The notes below the pieces were generated by a model. The model was given only the letters and a program-made list of their open reading frames with translations, searched no databases and had not been told where the DNA came from. A stretch of 64,000 nucleotides of DNA from Punica granatum (lineage: Eukaryota; Streptophyta; Magnoliopsida; Myrtales; Lythraceae). How positions within the stretch are numbered: position 1 is the first letter of the stretch; each line of letters starts with the position of its first letter. The stretch lies in the NCBI RefSeq assembly GCF_007655135.1, contig NC_045131.1, positions 7,564,001 to 7,628,000 of the forward strand, written 5' to 3'. The position numbers and the translations under genes were made by a program. This document shows, piece by piece, positions 61,575-64,000 of this stretch.

Positions 61575-62231
61575 ACGCCATATCTTTGCATGGAAAGCTA
61601 GGCAGGCAGCGTATAAATGTACTGAACCTACATGATTCTTTATTTTACAAGGAGAGAAATTGGCTTTGGATTTAGGCAGCCCGGGTCGGTTCTATCCCTC
61701 GGATGGCCTAGTCATTCTTGGCTTGGTTCTGACCTGAGCTCAAGCTACCATACAAGGTGAATGCTCACAAGACAAACTGCATCGAGAAGTAGGCGGCCTC
61801 CCAACGTTCACTTCTAGTTTCGATGACGCGAATGTGATCCTTTCAGGCCACTATCAGTGCTGAGTTTTGGACAGAAGCTTCATGTTAAAGGTAAGGTAGA
61901 GGCTCGACTGGCTAGCGAGCAGAAGCATGAATTGATGAATTAAGCATTACATTTCCTGGTGGAACTCGGAACAAGTCATTCGAATAAATGATAGTTTGCT
62001 AACTAATACCCGAAAAACTATGTGATACGATAAAAGAGGCATATACAGCTGAGAGTTTCCGTTAAGTACCGAATCACATCTCTCGTTGGGAGTCTCCCGA
62101 ACTCCCCAGTTCATGTAGTTGTTCGGCTAACTTAGCACTGGACAGAGAAATACAGACTGTAGATATTTTAAATGAGTGCACACGTAAAAGCCGGTTTTAT
62201 GCGGTCATCTATTATACTGCAAACTCGAGCT
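61575..62231. other. Duplicated spacer
   Basis: Copy of 57656-58322 with substitutions and small indels. No gene seen. Confidence 0.65.
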
Positions 62232-64000
62232 TCACGAATCAGACAGCACCACCGCCTCCTGTGAAGTAGGCAATGCAACTTCTTTGACGGTTGACGATGC
62301 AGAGCAGGCACGGATTGCAGTGCAGATATTGGTATTCTCCAGAAATTCCTCTGCATTGTCAATAATTAGAGGGCCATACTCAAGCACCATCCTCTTGCAC
62401 TGCCAAAAACCGAACGATTCAAGATCAGAGAAAGTGACAGCTAAATGTGTGTGCGAATTGAATCTTCAGTTCTTACTTCGTAGTGGTGCAGCCCCCATTT
62501 GCCAACAACATAGTGACATTCTTACGAGATTTATAGAGAGAATTTGTTTGGTACTAGCACAGAAGAGTAAGTTTGTGTCCTACAATTACAGCCACTGACT
62601 ACACTATTAACTCATGGGAGCTCTGACTGTTGCCTATATTCGACCGAACGAAGCGATATGGCTTCGTAAAATCAGATTCTTAATTTAATCGGCATGATAA
62701 CATCAGTAAAATGTTTGGACAGATAGCTCCGATTAGTCTTGTTATCAGAGTAAGGTGAGGAAAGACAACCTGCAGTTTTACCTTTTTCACGTAGTTTTGC
62801 ATGGAATTACAAGCCTTCAGAAGCAGTTGAATTATGTCCATCTGAAACACGAAGGAATCATGAAGAACGTCTTGTAGTTGATGGAAAAAGATACTAGTAG
62901 TTGGGCAAAAAATCAGCAAACCAGCCTTTCAGATTCTCTGGCTGTAGGTCTAGTGAACAGATTTGCATGTCTAAAATCTCAAAATTATACACATATCGGA
63001 AAAATAGAGCAGTCAAAAAGTGACTTCTACCATCGGATTTTCATATTAATGATTAGTTGTACATAGATTGACGCTTCAAAGGGAGAAGAAAAATGGAGCA
63101 TAGAGATGGTTTCAGTTGTTAGAACCTCTGGATAGCAGAACATAATTAAATAGATTTTTGGAAAAGACGTGCTTATCTTTGCAGAGAAATTTCTTTGACG
63201 TCAAGCTCCATGCATTAGATTGCCAGAATCTTAACAGCAAACATTGAGTAAAATATGCGAGTACGAACCTGGGTATCAGGATCTTTCAACTTGTCCATCA
63301 ATTCCGAAACAGCATTCTGACAAAAGTCGCAGCTATCTTCCTTAATTTGTGAAGATATCATTGCCACTTTTTGGCAGAGGTCCACCTTCTCACAAATTTC
63401 CCCAGGTTGAAGTGAAGAGATCTCCTTGAAGAGCAGAGGAGCATAATGGTCCACCAAAGTGATGCACTACAAGTATCAGGAAGACATAGAGATCAGACTA
63501 AGATCACCTTTTGATAGCATATCAGCTCAGCATTCGGATAACCAAGAATGCTTGGATGGAAGCCAACGTGATCATCAGATGCAAGTGCTTTTCCTTATTC
63601 AGTGATTCATGCAGTTCTCTATATACAAGAATAAGTTGACATTTTCATAAAACAATGTAAGTAACACAGGTGAGAAGGTATTACGAATTGAGGAGTTCAA
63701 GTTTTAAAGCTCGCACTAGCTTCATTTTCATATTCTTGGCAATCACTACATGAATATTAGATACAAGGGACCATACAATAATAAAGGAATGCCAGGTACG
63801 CAAAACTGATTCATAATCTTGATGTTATGGAGGAGACAAAAATCGGTGTCTCATGCAGCAAATGGCAGGCATCTATGTGAGAGAGAGTACCTCTGGCTGG
63901 AATGCTTCGGGCAGCTGTGAGCAGCCCATATAAAGAAGCGCAAGGATCTCTCTCTTGGTGCTGTTTGCGGTTAGGTAATCCAATGCCATAGTGGCATATT
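62232..64000 (-). CDS. Saposin-like protein, copy 2 (runs off the window)
   Basis: Tandem paralogue of 58323-60610. Exons seen on the minus strand: 64000 (cut)-63891, 63466-63269, 62841-62782 and 62399-62232. Their lengths are the same as in copy 1 where complete (198, 60 and 168 nt). Visible protein: domain 1 end (CITLVDHYAPLLFKEISS, EICEKVDLC), domain 2 (CDFCQNAVSELMDKL, the 20-residue exon MDIIQLLLKACNSMQ..., CKRMVLEYGPLIIDNAEEF, NICTAIRAC) and a tail to TGA. All six domain-2 cysteines are present, unlike copy 1. The first exon with the signal peptide and part of the next exon lie beyond 64000. Lipid-binding role as for copy 1. Confidence 0.88.

Noticed and set aside
1..64000. CRISPR array, operon, phage or bacterial defence system
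   Set aside because: No regularly spaced repeats, no operon layout. All genes and elements are of plant nuclear type.

Overview
This is nuclear DNA of a flowering plant, most probably a eudicot. The genes have short introns with GT/AG borders, the intergenic DNA is AT-rich, and plant families occur (DC1 proteins, an OVATE family protein, a U-box/ARM E3 ligase, plant saposin-like proteins). The transposable elements are also of plant type (Ty1/copia, CACTA, Mutator-like, Helitron, tRNA-derived SINEs, MITEs). I could not fix the species from the sequence.

Left third (1-28.4 kb) is gene-poor and transposon-rich. A DC1-domain gene (2920-5054, minus strand) has a small last exon that adds a coiled-coil tail. 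Beside it is a truncated, frameshifted copy (1750-2232), and their flanks share a duplicated segment. A copia retrotransposon (5702-11719) has two 735-bp LTRs, a 5-bp target duplication and broken gag-pol reading frames. A likely Helitron (11930-13546) follows and carries a Mutator-like foldback element (12179-12623). A three-exon gene for a divergent, probably non-catalytic 2-oxoglutarate dioxygenase-like protein with a C-terminal membrane segment lies at 16833-18772. A 6.8-kb decayed CACTA element (19195-25994, TSD taa) comes next. It contains tnp2/DUF4218 remnants, a nested Mutator-like element and a nested MITE. A MITE and a SINE with a 19-bp target duplication follow at 27.8-28.4 kb.

Middle (28.4-48.8 kb) holds two intronless minus-strand genes in long AT-rich spacers: an OVATE family transcriptional repressor (31846-33015) and a PUB16-type U-box/ARM ubiquitin ligase (37344-39410). 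The spacers carry a SINE fragment, a third Mutator-like element, a long hairpin and microsatellites.

Right end (48.8-64 kb) is gene-rich. It contains a membrane-anchored zinc-ribbon protein of the plant 'NST1-like' family (49416-54555, plus) with a uORF-bearing leader and possibly two alternative last exons. A gluconokinase gene follows (56927-57655, plus). A saposin-like gene (58323-60610, minus) is tandemly duplicated (62232 to beyond 64000). The duplicated unit of about 3.9 kb begins inside the last gluconokinase exon, so a broken gluconokinase 3' end sits at 61433-61574. The two saposin genes are diverging: the first has lost the last cysteine of its second saposin domain.

No operon-like or CRISPR-like system is present, and I found no tRNA or rRNA genes. 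The most unusual items are the nested elements, the DC1 coiled-coil exon, the dioxygenase-like membrane protein, the candidate alternative last exons and the cysteine-losing saposin duplicate. Exon borders are by-eye predictions from splice consensus and reading phase.
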